Below are positions 33,978-46,294 of a stretch of DNA of 64,000 nucleotides, piece by piece. The stretch's first letter is position 1; each line of letters opens with the position of its first letter. Source of the stretch: Elysia chlorotica (Eukaryota > Mollusca > Gastropoda > Plakobranchidae). Below the pieces are notes generated by a model, which worked only from the letters and a program-made list of their open reading frames with translations, searched no databases and was not told where the DNA came from. The stretch spans positions 823,903 to 887,902 of the forward strand of contig RQTK01000047.1 of the NCBI GenBank assembly GCA_003991915.1. The letters are read 5' to 3'. The translations under genes and the position numbers were made by a program.

Positions 33978-34189
33978 GAGAGAGAGAAAGAAAGAGAGAA
34001 AGAGAGAAAGAGAGAGAAATAGAGAGAGACAGAGAGAGGGGAGAAAAAGAGCGAGAGAGAAATAGAGAGATAGAGATAGGGAGAGAGAGAGAAAAAAAAG
34101 AGAGAGAGGGAGAAAGAGAGCGAGAGAGAAATAGAGAGAGATAGAGATAGGGAGAGAGAAAGACAGACAGATAGAGAGAGAGAGAGAGC

Positions 34190-34221
<32 letters not shown>

Positions 34222-34226
34222 AAGGT
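33931..34226. repeat. interrupted (GA)n purine tract
   Basis: Nearly 300 bp of GA-rich sequence with GAAA, GATA and GACA interruptions. The Leu/Ser and Arg/Glu frames on the two strands are repeat translations. Confidence 0.97.
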
Positions 34227-36063
34227 CACTGTGAAAAGAAAATCAGATTCAAAATCACGCAGAAAGGCCACATCTCTTGTTATGAAAGGTGTTACTTTCT
34301 TGTGATAATTATGAACACACAAACAGCATACTTCACCTTTACGGGGATCCATAACTGCACTTGTTTTTTATCGCACTGGAATCTGTAACCTTTTGCCCTC
34401 GCATCGCACATCATTGTCTTTTGTGTAAAATCGTCCTTTTTCCTTCCAAGCAAGCAGAAAAGTAAAATGACCTTCCTTTGTATAAAATCCAACTTCTATA
34501 CAGCGATGCCGTTAATGGGCTTCAAAATATTCTCTGATGGCTCTGTGCCTGATTCACTCAAGGTGTAAACACCTTCTTTTAGTCTTTGGATTTAAATTTT
34601 CATGACAAGTTAGACCAGGACTTATTTCTTAAACTAGACGTTTAAAACTATGAAAGTTATACAATGTAGTACACAGTAATTCGTCAATTATAATGTTCGA
34701 CGCCCTCTAAATATCTAGCGAATGATTGGGGTTGGCTCACATATTGAAATCGTCGAAAAAGAAAACAACGGTAACCTTTAAAACCTTATTTGTCCAAAGT
34801 AATTTTGATGAAGGGCAGAGAATAGAAAAAATATACAATGATTTGATTTTTATGATCCAAGGTAAGATCTCAAACTATCAAACGAAAAGATTCTTATTGT
34901 TATAAATAGTTTATAAGACACAACGTTCCTGTCTATTCCACGAAGAGTACACCCTTTGCATAGACGGAGACGCCCTATTTTTTTAGAATGTCTGGCGTAT
35001 TTTTGACTCAGACTAGCACTTAAAATCATCTTATCGCCGCCCAGCCATTCTGACCCCGAGAACAGCTCTGGATAAAATCACTTTGCAAGTCAAATAAACC
35101 AGGCTCGCAGGGTACCTTTTACCGCGGCTTTAGAACAATATGGAACTCACAAAATGCGCTTTAACTATTTAATAGAATATCTGAAGGAAAAGTCACGTCC
35201 AGATCGCTAGCAGTTGTGCAAATTTGTAAAACTACTCTACCAGTCTGTCAAAAGATAATGTTTTTATCTCTTTTTATTTTAATCACTGACCATAAGTACA
35301 GAAAGGTTATGACGAGGACAGGTCACAAGGCTGATGTCTGACAGTTGTACTTACTGCCACACTGAGGCGTGGTGGGCGTACAAGACTTCTGTTTTGGCCG
35401 GTTGTATTATACCAATTAGAAAAATAAGCAGAAATACTTGTAATAATATAACCTTTACAAACGGTTCATATATTTATTGAAATTAAATACTAAAAAAAAG
35501 TTACCCTCCGTCCATCTATTTCTCCACTTTGAAAAAGCTTAAGTGAATTCAAGTGGAGTATTGTGCTATGTGGTTGCTTTTTCTTTTAACATGACATAAC
35601 CGGTGTGCAAATATGACAAACAATTCTAAAGCCACCTTGTATTTAGTTTCAAGGCATAGACTATTCACATGAAAACAGTAATAAATACAAAAAATAAAAA
35701 GTTTCGTAAAATTATTGTTGAGCGCTTGGAATCACATTCATTTTTTGGCACTCATCTATTAAGCTCACTGATATAGAATGTCCAACTGCAACAACACTTT
35801 AAAAAGACTGAAACAAAGACTGTACTTGTTATGGAAAATGAAGATAATTCCATATATAAATTTCTGTCACTTTAGTATAGAGAACATGCTAACCCAATTC
35901 CTCGTGGCTTTATATAACTGCGAATCCCAGCAGGACTTGCGTAGACTCAATTCAGTAACAAGAAATGCAGAAAAGGTGAAAGGTCCTCAAACTGTCATCA
36001 CTAGAATTAATCTATGATGACCGCACGCTTCCAAACTGACTGAAGAACATTCATAAGGAGGAA
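34227..36063. other. unique DNA
   Basis: Locally GC-richer at 34960-35140. A 79-codon frame at 35778-36017 (+) is unrecognised. No repeats or RNA genes seen. Confidence 0.45.
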
Positions 36064-36138
36064 TTATACCCTTTTAGAAACCCGATACACAAACCAGGTA
36101 CAAAGTACATATAAATCAAATAGATCACAGAATAATTG

Positions 36139-36176
<38 letters not shown>

Positions 36177-36719
36177 AAGGGAAAGAGAGAGAGATAGCGA
36201 GGAAGAAAGCGATAGAGGGGAAGATATATACTATGTATCTTTGAGAGAGAGAGAAAGAAAAAAACAGAGAGAGAGAGAGAGAGAGAAGGAAAGAAGAGAC
36301 AGAGGGAGATGAGAGAGAGAGAAAGATAGGGAGGGAGAAAGAGAGAGAGAGAGAGGGAGAGATAAAGAGCGAAAAGTGGTAGATGAATTTTGTTATTTGT
36401 ATATTCAACAGGATATGCTATCTCTTGAAGTTTTTATGTGATTACATGCCATATCAGGAGTGAGGCCTTGAGCCTATCCCAACATTGTTTATTTTGATAT
36501 GTGTTTATTCAATTGCTGACAAAATAAAACTTTCGTTAAATTCAATACAATTCATTTCAATAGCATAGCATATGTGTTTATTCAATTGTTGACAAAATAA
36601 AACTTCCGTTAAATTCAATACAATTCATAGGAACTATACTCTTTTAGAAACCCGATATACAAACCGGGTACAATATATATATGAATTAAATAGATCACAG
36701 AGCAGAATTGGGAAGATAG

Positions 36720-36776
<57 letters not shown>

Positions 36777-37100
36777 AAGAGAGAGAGGAAGAGAGGATAT
36801 AAAGAGAAAGAAAAAAAGCTGAGGAAGAGAAGGAAAGATGAGACAAAAAGAGAGAGAGAGAGAGATAGATAGAGAGAGAGAGAGAAAGAGAGGGGAGGGA
36901 GAGAAAGAGAAAGAAGGGGTAGATGAATTTTTGTTATTTGTATATTCAACATGAAATGTTATCTCTTGAAGTTTCTATGTGATTGCAGACCTGGAGCGAG
37001 GCTTTGAGCCTATCCCAACAATTTTTTTTTGGATATGTTCTTATTCATAATGTTGGAAAAATAAAGCTTCCATTAATTTCAATACAATTCATATCAATGA
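36064..37100. repeat. 570-bp tandem duplication carrying internal (GA)n, with repeated 3' tail
   Basis: Copy 1 starts at about 36064 and copy 2 at about 36634. Both contain CTTTTAGAAACCCGATA, ATAGATCACAGA, a GA/GATA microsatellite, GTTATTTGTATATTCAACA and TGAGCCTATCCCAACA. They end in an AATAAA-containing tail finishing TTCAATACAATTCAT. Copy 1 has that tail twice (36499 and 36571, period 72), so the locus has three in all. The tail resembles the 3' end of a short dispersed repeat or LINE. Copies differ at perhaps one base in eight, and their microsatellites have diverged in length and type. Confidence 0.88.
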
Positions 37101-38263
37101 CAGTTTAAAGAAAGCAATATAGCACTTTTTCTTCGGCTTCTTTGCCACTGACGCAATAATGACAGTAGAAAAACCAGAGGAAAAGTCAAGGAAAGAAGAT
37201 GCAAAACAAAGGTTACATCTAACCCGTTCTAACAAAATACAAACTCTTTTTAGACTGAACAGAACTATTCATTATGTCTTCTGTTTCAATTGATAATGCC
37301 ATCGCTATTCAAAGAGGGAAACAAATTCAGACGTTTGTTATAGGAATTATTACACGTTTTCTCAGTTCAATATAAATATTGAATACAAGGAACTGTAAGA
37401 AAGACTAATATTTGTTCGGCTTTTTTTTCCAGATAATTATTACTATGCACACAACCCATAGTAACTACCTATGTTTATTTCCCTTGGAAACCTAAACGTG
37501 GTGTACAATTATGACACTTCTCGTATTGACAATGTCTTTAAAAGCAAAAGCTGCTGCTGTTTATGAATCATGAAAATTTAGTGAAAGTAAAAAAATAATT
37601 CACAGGATGGGAAATACCCCCTACGGTTACATAATCGCTTTTAACACACACGTTTGAAAATTACTTGTCAATTATACTCAAAGACAGTAACATCGTTTGA
37701 GCAAAAATAACCCAAAATGCATAATGGTGTTACCACTTTTCGGGCCTACAGACAAACATTGTAATTTATAATTATTTGTAACCTCACGATGATTTGTTTC
37801 AAACACTTTTCTTAGAAAATCATAGTAAAAATTTGTATCAGCGAAATTCTATTTCAATAAATGTTCAACACAACGTTAAAGAAAATTCCTTTAATACTTT
37901 AAAAATTTTATTTAGATTATGAGATAATCAATGTAGTTTAAATGCGAGTTTTGAATGTAGTGCTATAGATTCATGTTCATGTGTTTACTTTTTAGTTCCA
38001 AATTTTAATGTTTAATTTCCAAAATTATTTATTATCAGTCGACACCAATAATTTCATTTTGCGTGTCTGTACCCATTGAGACTAAGAAAAGTATCTAGTA
38101 TCATCACATAAGCAGATGCCACCCATAATTATAATTATGATATTGCCAGACTCGGATCTTTTACCTAAGAGAAATGTCTAGATCCAGTTTGAATCTGAAT
38201 GACCCCCCTCTCTCCTTCCCAATACACACTCCACTCACTCTTCGATCTCAATGAATCGTTCAC
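37101..38263. other. unique AT-rich DNA
   Basis: A 16-bp perfect palindrome, CATAATTATAATTATG, lies at 38124-38139. Nothing else recognised. Confidence 0.5.
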
Positions 38264-38512
38264 CTAAGAGAGCCTTGCTAAAACACTGCAGCCAGAAAGG
38301 AAGTCGGTGTTGATTATTGAATCTATTTCCAACAACACCTCTAAAGAAGACACGCGCTGAAGGAACTCGCTGCTATTCCAACCGCCGGCACGTTTCTCAT
38401 TATCATGAGCCTTGTAGTCCTTGATCAACAGCAAGCCCACATCAGGACATGGTGCTGTGCTAGAGCTAGGCATTGGGATGGTGGACTCTTTATTCCATGG
38501 GCTGGTGACTAG
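38264..38512 (-). CDS. candidate terminal coding exon of an unidentified gene
   Basis: A canonical 3' splice site precedes this segment on the minus strand: a pyrimidine tract TTTTTCTTTGTCTCACCAG ending at 38513. The only open frame then runs 82 codons to a TAG at 38266-38264, with LVTSPWNKESTIPMPSS, DVGLLLIKDYKAHDN, RAGGWNSSEFLQRVSSLEV and DSIINTDFLSGCSVLARLS. GC content and codon use stand out from the AT-rich flanks. GTGAAC follows the stop and could act as a donor, but the stop inside suggests a last coding exon. The protein is not recognised, and no second exon is assigned with confidence. Confidence 0.42.
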   Translation of the reverse strand, partial: LVTSPWNKESTIPMPSSSTAPCPDVGLLLIKDYKAHDNEKRAGGWNSSEFLQRVSSLEVLLEIDSIINTDFLSGCSVLARLS

Positions 38513-38867
38513 CTGGTGAGACAAAGAAAAAGATTGAATTTCAACACTTGATGACGAAGATTGAAATTGTAGAACTAGGAAGAAAGGATTTTTTGTTGCT
38601 TGAAATTTTCATGACGAATTATTATGACCATAATCCTCAAGTTTGAAGGGTGAATTAAAAGAAAATTTTTTACCAGCGTGGTTTAAAAATACATTCAAAA
38701 CCAACGCCGTCCCATGAAAGGTACCAGCAGACCAATGGAAATTCTTTATTGCTGGTGATCTTATGAAGTAAAAGTGTTCTATTAAATAAAGTTCGAAGGT
38801 GGTCTAAAGTTAAAGCGCGCGGCTTCTCATACGTAGGCTGCTGATTCGGTCCAATCGGTCTTATTCT

Positions 38868-38869
<2 letters not shown>

Positions 38870-38920
<51 letters not shown>
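38870..38920. repeat. (TC)n microsatellite after a C run
   Basis: CCCCCCC leads into about 18 TC units on the plus strand. The start of the minus-strand frame at 38670-38924 is an Arg/Glu repeat translation. Confidence 0.95.
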
Positions 38921-39735
38921 TCAAAATCGTTAGAGAAGCAGTTTAGTGGATAGTAAAACATGAAAAACTCAGTGCTGTGGAGATCGATTTTTTATGATTC
39001 ATTATTCGAGACAATTGTGGGAAGTTCCAGTAAAGCCATTTAAACTAGACTTATTATGTACACCGAGCACTGCACTGAAGAAAAGTGCAGAATGCACACG
39101 GAATCGTCTTAAAGTGGAAGTGATTTGCAAAAGATGAAGGTAGGCCAGAAATCAGTGCATTTTAAAATTTAAAACATGAATTTGGAAAGAACAAAAGACT
39201 TTAAAAAAGGAGCAAAGTTATGTAGTTTCGAAACACATTGACGATTATCGGTAGATATTCTGCTTCACATCCATTGAATCAAGATATATAAAACAAAACC
39301 AAAACCAAAACCAAAAAAAAAAAACAGCTCAATTTTTGCTCACATCTAGAGGATTGACTACAACACCGATCTTCTTGACAATTTGCATGCATGTAGCTCT
39401 ATTTTTCGCCCAGTTCACCGACACCTTTAGAGTTCATAACTTTTTCCAGTTAATTCTTAAAACAAAAGAAACCAAACTTCGTGGTCCACTTATTATATTA
39501 TACAAAACTGGAGTACATCCATTGAAAAATATAAACCCACCGGAGATCTAATTGGGAGTTGTGGAAATTTGAAGTGTTTTGAACAGTAAGGAGCATTTAA
39601 AATTTTTTTACACTTCTATAGATTCGAGTATAAATAGTAATTCTTAATAACTTTGTAAAGTTTTATTCTGTATTTTTTTTTTTTTTTTTTACCCCCACCC
39701 CATTTATTTGTGTGAAACCATTCTCTACACCGTAA
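38921..39735. other. unique AT-rich DNA
   Basis: AACCAAAA-type repeats at 39292-39325 and poly-T at 39672-39690. Nothing else recognised. Confidence 0.5.
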
Positions 39736-41130
39736 ACCATTAGATTGTCAAGGGTCTACCCTCGACCTAGGCCTATCTGGTTCTAGATCTCGACCAAAAT
39801 AGGCATACTATTTCCTACTTCTCTTTTTTGCCTATTTGATCTTGGTCTAAATGTTCATTGAGAAAAGTCTATATCAATAAATTTGCATAGCTATAATCCC
39901 GGCAAAAAAAAAAAGAAAAAAAAAAGGCTTTTAGGATTTTCGTCTGTGTAACTTTATGATTGACAAATTTGGTTTCCCTTTTCAGGTTTAGAATACATGC
40001 ATGTGCATGTAACGTAATCCCAGGCCTAAGCCAGTCTTTTTGACGATTTTGGTTACACTCCTCCGGAAATAATGGTTCCCATCCGCGGGACCTAGGCCTT
40101 ATTTTTTTTTACTTTTTGCCTAACATATGTCATTCTCGGCTGAGTCCATACGCACTATTGCGTTTCTGTTGAAATTCTGCTTTACGCACTGTATAATTGA
40201 GTGAAAGTAAACGCTGCATATTATTATCTCAAAATGGTATTTCACAATGTATATAATTAATTTTTCTTAAGACCTAGAAAATGTTAATCTTGGAGAGAAT
40301 TTAAATTAGATTTATGAATTATTAAATAATGCATTTATTGAAACAAATCACCCTGGCTGCCTCACATAAATATAGTGCGTATAGCACGATTCTGACACAA
40401 ATACTATAACTATAAAGTTCGTATAATACAATTTTTCTATAGCGATATAGCACACTACATATAGTGCAGTCCCTTTCTCCTAGATCTTTATGAATTATGC
40501 TTATTTGTTTCCGCTCCCGGATTATTATCAGTAGACTGTATAATTTATTACCATACTCATTAATCACTATTGTATGGCATCTTTTCTGCCTCTGTAAAAA
40601 ATCAATTTAATCTTATGCACTTTTTGCATTACAAGAAAAAAGTGTACACGCTCTATCATCCTAGGCGTATGCAAATCTTTTTGACCTTTGGTTGTCCATC
40701 TCCGAAACGTTGGTTTCTCAATCCTGGGACCTAGACCTCTAGGCCTAATCTAGGTCTAATCTTTTTAACTTTTTGCTTAACAGATGCTGTCCGTCTCCGC
40801 ATAAATTTTTTCCAAGGAATATGCACATTTGCTTTCTGATTTTCGATCGATGTCAGTATGAGATCATACTAATTAAACTCTATTTTATGGTATCTTCTCT
40901 GTCTCTCTCTGCCAAAAAACAGCAACAACAACAACAACAACAACAACACCAACAACAAAAAACACCAACAACATCAACAAGATCAACAATCAGCAATGTT
41001 TTTTTTCTTCTAATCTTTTAAACTTTTTGCTTAACAGCTGCTGTCCGTCTCCGTTTAACTTTATGGAGTATGCTACTTTTTGCGTCGGATCCTGAATTAC
41101 TGTCAGCAGACGGAATGCAACCATGCTCAT
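39736..41130. repeat. degenerate tandem array of a roughly 250-330 bp unit rich in CCTAGG/AGGCCT
   Basis: CTTTTTGCTTAACA with GCTGTCCGTCTCCG occurs near 40764 and 41020, with a worn version near 40117. GGGACCTAGGCC-like blocks occur near 40096 and 40725. A block with TATGG(C/T)ATCTT and CTGCCTCTG, or its variant, occurs near 40573 and 40890. The order is preserved, which implies two to four diverged tandem units. (CAA)n at 40920-40985 has grown inside the last one. Confidence 0.6.
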
Positions 41131-41346
41131 GAAACATATTCACTAAACGACATTTCCATTCCAGGAACGGGATCTCAATTAGAAGATCTCTATTTTCATA
41201 AATTTAGCTTCGAGTTGGGAAGCAGATCCACAAGTTTGAATGGTGTCGCCTGTATCACATACACTTTTAACTTACCCACAACATACAGTAGTATTCCATT
41301 CACTCTGTTCTGTCATAAAAGAAATTTCGAAAGTAGACTTAAATAA
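41080..41346 (+). CDS. unrecognised open frame, weak exon candidate
   Basis: An 88-codon frame contains FHKFSFELGSRSTSLNG and ACITYTFNLPTTY. A modest acceptor-like TTTCCATTCCAG occurs near 41153. Part of it overlaps the end of the degenerate repeat array. No domain recognised; chance is likely. Confidence 0.12.
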   Translation: MRRILNYCQQTECNHAHETYSLNDISIPGTGSQLEDLYFHKFSFELGSRSTSLNGVACITYTFNLPTTYSSIPFTLFCHKRNFESRLK

Positions 41347-41976
41347 ACCCCCCTCTGATAATTCGTTTTTTATCTTTTCGTATTGCGGTTAGTATTGTTT
41401 TCAACAACTGTGTCTAACCATTCTCAAGAATATTCTTTGCCCAAATGCCAAATATGTACTGCACTTTTGCAGTTTTTCTCACGGAAAAAACAAATCAATG
41501 CATGTATTCTGAGACCTTGAACGATTATATCCTGGGTCTCCCTGTCTCGGACAGGATCATTTGCAATTCTGACATTGGGTGGTCAGAAGTAACTAGTATA
41601 TCATAATACTCACAAAGCCGAACCTTGTTTCCATGAAGCCTACGCATTCATCTCACACGCGTTTGATTTACACCAATTTTCACATGTTCTTCAAAACCGT
41701 TTACAGTTTTTGTCGTTCTAAAACTCTAAGCAAGTGATTGAAATGGTGGCTTCATTAGTGAAGTTAAAAAACAAAACAAGGCTTCGCTAACAAATCAAGG
41801 TAGTATGTACAACGCTGCCACAAATTAAAATTTCGACCTAAGATTAGTTTGCCACCACATGTAATGCAATTTGAGCAATAGTGCAAATGGCGTGCTTGAT
41901 GTGCTTGTCAAAGATACAGAATTTTCATAAATACACAGTAGCATTGAATTTTCATAGTTCTGGACAATGGTCTACT
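41347..41976. other. unique AT-rich DNA
   Basis: Nothing recognised. Confidence 0.5.
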
Positions 41977-42192
41977 AGGAAAGGGGCGGGGCGGGGAGAA
42001 CATCGGCCTTCGAGGCTGGAGGTCCGTGATTCGAGCAACTCTCTGGGACCAAGGCCATGCCATAGTATCCCACACACTGTCTTTGTGTTGCGGCACGTAA
42101 AACTTGTCAGACGTTAGTCTTTGGGACCGTTCACAGTATAGCTTACATAGTGGTGACGTTGGACGTTAAGCAACAAACTAACAACCAATCAA
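41977..42192 (+). mobile_element. tRNA-derived SINE, copy S2
   Basis: GAACATCGGCCTTCGAGGCT and a box B-like GTGATTCGAGCAAC (about 42026) form the tRNA-like head; box A has been altered by a G-rich stretch. The body has CATAGTATCCCACACACTGT, GCGGCACGTAAAACTTGTCA and CAGTATAGCTTACATAGTGG, then GGACGTTAAGCAAC. It lacks about 60 bp present in the middle of S1. The open frames across it on both strands are not genes. Confidence 0.82.
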
Positions 42193-42585
42193 TGGACTGT
42201 AAGTCTTCTGTTAGCAGTTTCTCGCATTTACAAACATAAGGATAGAAAAAAAACATACTGAAAAGGTTAACGCAATATCATATACTTTGACAAAAAATGA
42301 TATTGGTATATTTCTAAAAAAAAAACTAATTTGTAACAGTAAAAAATGAAATTAAATTTTCAGCATTTTATGTGTGCTGAAAAAGACTATCTTGACGATT
42401 TTCTGTCGCAGATTCTGTGTGGTGATCGATCATGAACTGTTGGCCTCCCTGCAAACAGTCGATCAAAATCGTGCCTGACTGGCTACTTCTCGATGTTTGT
42501 TTAGTGACAAAAGACAAACAATACTTCAATCTAAACCCGCGATTTCCTTTTTTTCCACGATGAATTTGTTTATGTATTTGTGTGA
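42193..42585. other. unique AT-rich DNA
   Basis: Nothing recognised. Confidence 0.5.
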
Positions 42586-42612
42586 ATAAAAAAAGAAAGA
42601 AAGAAAGAAAGA

Positions 42613-42673
<61 letters not shown>

Positions 42674-42900
42674 AAAGCTAGAGAGAGAAAGAGGTGAGAA
42701 GGAGAAAGTGATACATATATAAACTCTCATAAGACATGGATAAGTATAAAATCAAACGAATAGTAAGATACATTAATAGACAAATAGGCAGATAGATAGA
42801 TAGATAGGTAGATAAATGAAGACAGAGAAAGAGATATGGATAAAAGTAGAGAAAAAAGATAGAGGGAGGATAGAAAGTGATTGAGAGAGAAAGAGGTAGA
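42586..42900. repeat. (GAAA)n, (GA)n and GATA-rich purine tract
   Basis: (GAAA)n from about 42593, pure (GA)n at about 42621-42667, then GA-rich sequence, with (GATA)n at 42790-42808. Confidence 0.95.
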
Positions 42901-43574
42901 GACACTGCCAGACAAACATACAGACATGTATTATCAATTTAAGATAGATAGTTCAATTTTGCATAGTTAAATAAGTATGTTGAAAAGAGAACGAATAAGA
43001 CAAAAATAGGAGAGATAAGAATAAAGAGTGAGTCGCTGCGGGACAGATACCGGCGATGCTGGTGAATTTTAGTGATGATGCCAATCTTCATGGTCAGGGG
43101 CTGCTTTTTGAAGTACATGACTGTACTTAAGTCATGAGGACAATTAAGTAACTATTTAGCTGGGACATGGCTTCTAGACATGGCTTTGTGAATTAAACAT
43201 ACATGAATTCATAACATGTAGAAACTTTTATTTGCCAATGTACATAAATAATTTTCAGACACTTTCAGCCAGTTTCATAATTGTTTGAACATTTATCAAG
43301 TAAGTAAAATGAAACTTGCTTGATCAAACGCTCTAGGTAAAGTCAAGAATTGTATCTGAACTCGACGAATCACATTGCCTAGTTACTGTACCGGAAGAGA
43401 CTAACTGTGACAAAGACACGAATTACAATAAAAATGTAAATTTTTATAAAGCACATAAACACCACTGTGAGATTGTACCCCATGCGCTTAAATCCTAAAT
43501 CGTAAAAAACTTTAATAATTATAACGTTAGTAACAGTGATATATTTTTTATTATGTAGAAAAAAAATGTTCACC
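42901..43574. other. unique AT-rich DNA
   Basis: Nothing recognised. Confidence 0.5.
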
Positions 43575-43579
43575 TCTCT

Positions 43580-43652
<73 letters not shown>
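43575..43652. repeat. (TC)n microsatellite
   Basis: TC units with CCC interruptions on the plus strand. Frames on both strands here are repeat translations. Confidence 0.97.
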
Positions 43653-43653
<1 letters not shown>

Positions 43654-44100
43654 CACTCACAGTAATTAAATGGAAATCAGTTTTGTTCATGCTCTTTCTT
43701 TTTTGTGAATCACCATGTCCTCCTACGCTGTCCAAACCCTCTTCTCTTATTGACTTTCAACATCTTTCCAACGAAAGGAAAATTCTATAAGATGGGATCT
43801 TCATAAATGGTTCCAAAGTTTTAACTAACGAGGTCAGGTTTCTGCAGGGCAATCATATAATTTTCCATTTTTATACAGTTTTCATCTTTTAGTTAGGACA
43901 TTTGTAATTGAATAGCCGCCACTGGTATTTTCAGAGATATGAAAATTGAAATGGCTTCATTAATGAACTATTTTTGACTGCTACTGATTCCCCTTCTGCC
44001 ATGAATATTAGTAGGGAGCTTTTCTTACTCGTATATTACTAATTCTAAAGCTCTGCCTGTTACTATAAAAGCGAACACTACTTTAGCTATGAGCGCTAAT
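43653..44100. other. unique DNA
   Basis: Nothing recognised. Confidence 0.5.
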
Positions 44101-44397
<297 letters not shown>

Positions 44398-45035
44398 GCT
44401 GATACATTTGAATACATCATTACTATTTTATTTCACCAATAACACCATCGATATTAGTTTCCCTCATGACGCTGTCTCTGTACTGACATTTACGATTCCA
44501 AACTTAAGTCAATTAATTTTTGCATTCCTCAGTCCCCAGGCTGTTACTTTACGCTTGATTGCAGTGATTCCTCACTAACAGGTCAATAGATACGATTTAC
44601 ATTCGTCCGAACCCTTCGTCAATAATTTAAGAGTATTTCCTCCACTGTATTGTATGGATACTATGGGAGCTTCGGGGATTCCCAAATGACTTTTAAGTTT
44701 AGGATTGGAATCTGTGGTCAAGGAAGAATGTTTATATGCTGGTACACGTAAAGTATTGTAAACAATTTTAAATTATATCTTGCTCTTCCCTTGAAGCTTT
44801 TTAATGCATACCTTGCAACTAAAATATCCGGTAATTTAGATAATAAAGAAAAAAGAATTATTAAATTTGAAAAAAAAAATTGACTTTCTTTCTGTTTTTC
44901 TTGCTACTTGTGTGTGTGTTTTGCAAGCAACATTAAGAGAAGTAAACATAGAGTAAAGTAGGATCAGAAAAATATGGAGAATAAGTAGAATTTTTGGATT
45001 TTCGGTAAAATTTAGCTCGAGTTTGTCGGCGGCAT
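44398..45035. other. AT-rich DNA downstream of the 45.2-kb exon candidate
   Basis: A minus-strand frame at 45042-44836 continues from the exon candidate in another phase (ADWADILVDAADKLELNFT), then becomes hydrophobic and AT-driven. Nothing else recognised. Confidence 0.4.
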
Positions 45036-45233
45036 CTACCAAGATATCAGCCCAGTCTGCGTTAGGTCTAGATCTCTAGATCTATTTAAATCTAGACGTG
45101 GACTGTCACGATTTGCGTTTGAACTTGCTTCTTGCTCTTCATCATCACTCGTCTCCCCAACTTCAATATGTGATTCATAATCAGGATCTTTAGTTTCTTC
45201 CATAGGTAACGATTGGAGGAATTCAAACGCCAT
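45036..45233 (-). CDS. candidate first coding exon, acidic N-terminus, unidentified gene
   Basis: An ATG at 45233-45231 has A at -3 and G at +4, a strong animal start context. The frame begins MAFEFLQSLPMEETKDPDY and contains VGETSDDEEQEASSN, an acidic, Ser-rich segment like the disordered N-termini of nuclear or nucleolar proteins. It then enters an AGATCTAG-rich patch (45098-45064) and stops at 45036. Just past the patch another phase reads NADWADILVDAADKLEL, also coding-like. An inserted repeat or a small intron may therefore separate two parts of one reading frame. No domain or protein family recognised. Confidence 0.4.
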   Translation of the reverse strand: MAFEFLQSLPMEETKDPDYESHIEVGETSDDEEQEASSNANRDSPRLDLNRSRDLDLTQTGLISW

Positions 45234-46055
45234 TATGAAGATAGGTCTAATCAAAACATATCTGTAACTCAAATTGGAAAATAGAAACGTGATGGGACAC
45301 ATTTGGTCGCATTAGCTTGCAAAGACTTTTAATTAATTAATTGCATTTATATTTGAACCTTAACGGGATAAGATTGCAAACACACGTACACAAAAAATAA
45401 ATAAAACTAACTTAGATTACCCTAACGTTCGTCGAAACTAATTCTTTGAATTGCATTTTCTACTGATAAATGCCCTATGCCCTTTTCACTAAATAGAGAC
45501 ATACCATTTCTTCTCTAAGCGTTTGTTCGAAACTGTCAATTTCAACATTAACTTTACTACAACTGGGTTTCGTTTTTCCATAAAACTAGATCTAGATCTA
45601 TTCATTTGTACCCAATTCAGTGAGCATTATTTACACTCACCAATGGAACTCAATACAACTAATCATGCGGGCACTTATCTTATTTATATATTTTATCATT
45701 ATATATTTAACAAAATAACCCATTTCAAATTACTTTATATTCAATTCATATATTTTATGTGGTCTTAATTGTTTATTGTAAAGCTTCCATCACTGTAGGC
45801 TGAAGAAAAAATGCGGAAACGAGCGTCAACAAAACAGCGTTTTAATTCTAGTTATCCCAAGTCATAAACGCCACAAGACAAACACATGCGGACGAAATGT
45901 TTCTTTCTTGGGGGAGGCTTGTTTGCGCAAAATATTATCATAACAACATTTTTTTTTCATCACAAAATGTTAATGAAAATCTATTTCTAGATGAGGCAAA
46001 TCTTTTACATTTTTCATTTGATTCTTACAAACGTCAACACGCCTGTGCCCTACTA
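45234..46055. other. unique AT-rich DNA upstream of the exon candidate
   Basis: ACTAGATCTAGATCTATTC occurs at 45585-45603. No promoter motif stands out. Confidence 0.4.
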
Positions 46056-46234
46056 TTTATGTCTGTTTGTCCGTCTGTGAGTCAGTCTGTCCGTCTGTCG
46101 ATAAATGTGTCTGTGTGTCTGTATGCCTGTCTGTCTACTATGCACGTCCTTTTTACTCTATCCCAGTCCTTTCCTCTCTCCCTCTCTCACTACACGCATG
46201 CGCCACCATCCCCACACAAACTCTCTCCCCCCCC

Positions 46235-46292
<58 letters not shown>
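46056..46292. repeat. (TGTC)-rich tract, C run and (TC)n microsatellite
   Basis: TGTCTGTCCG-type words at 46060-46135, unique pyrimidine-rich sequence, seven to nine C near 46227, then about 30 TC units to 46292. The three overlapping Ser/Leu/Cys-rich frames are repeat translations. Confidence 0.95.
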
Positions 46293-46294
<2 letters not shown>

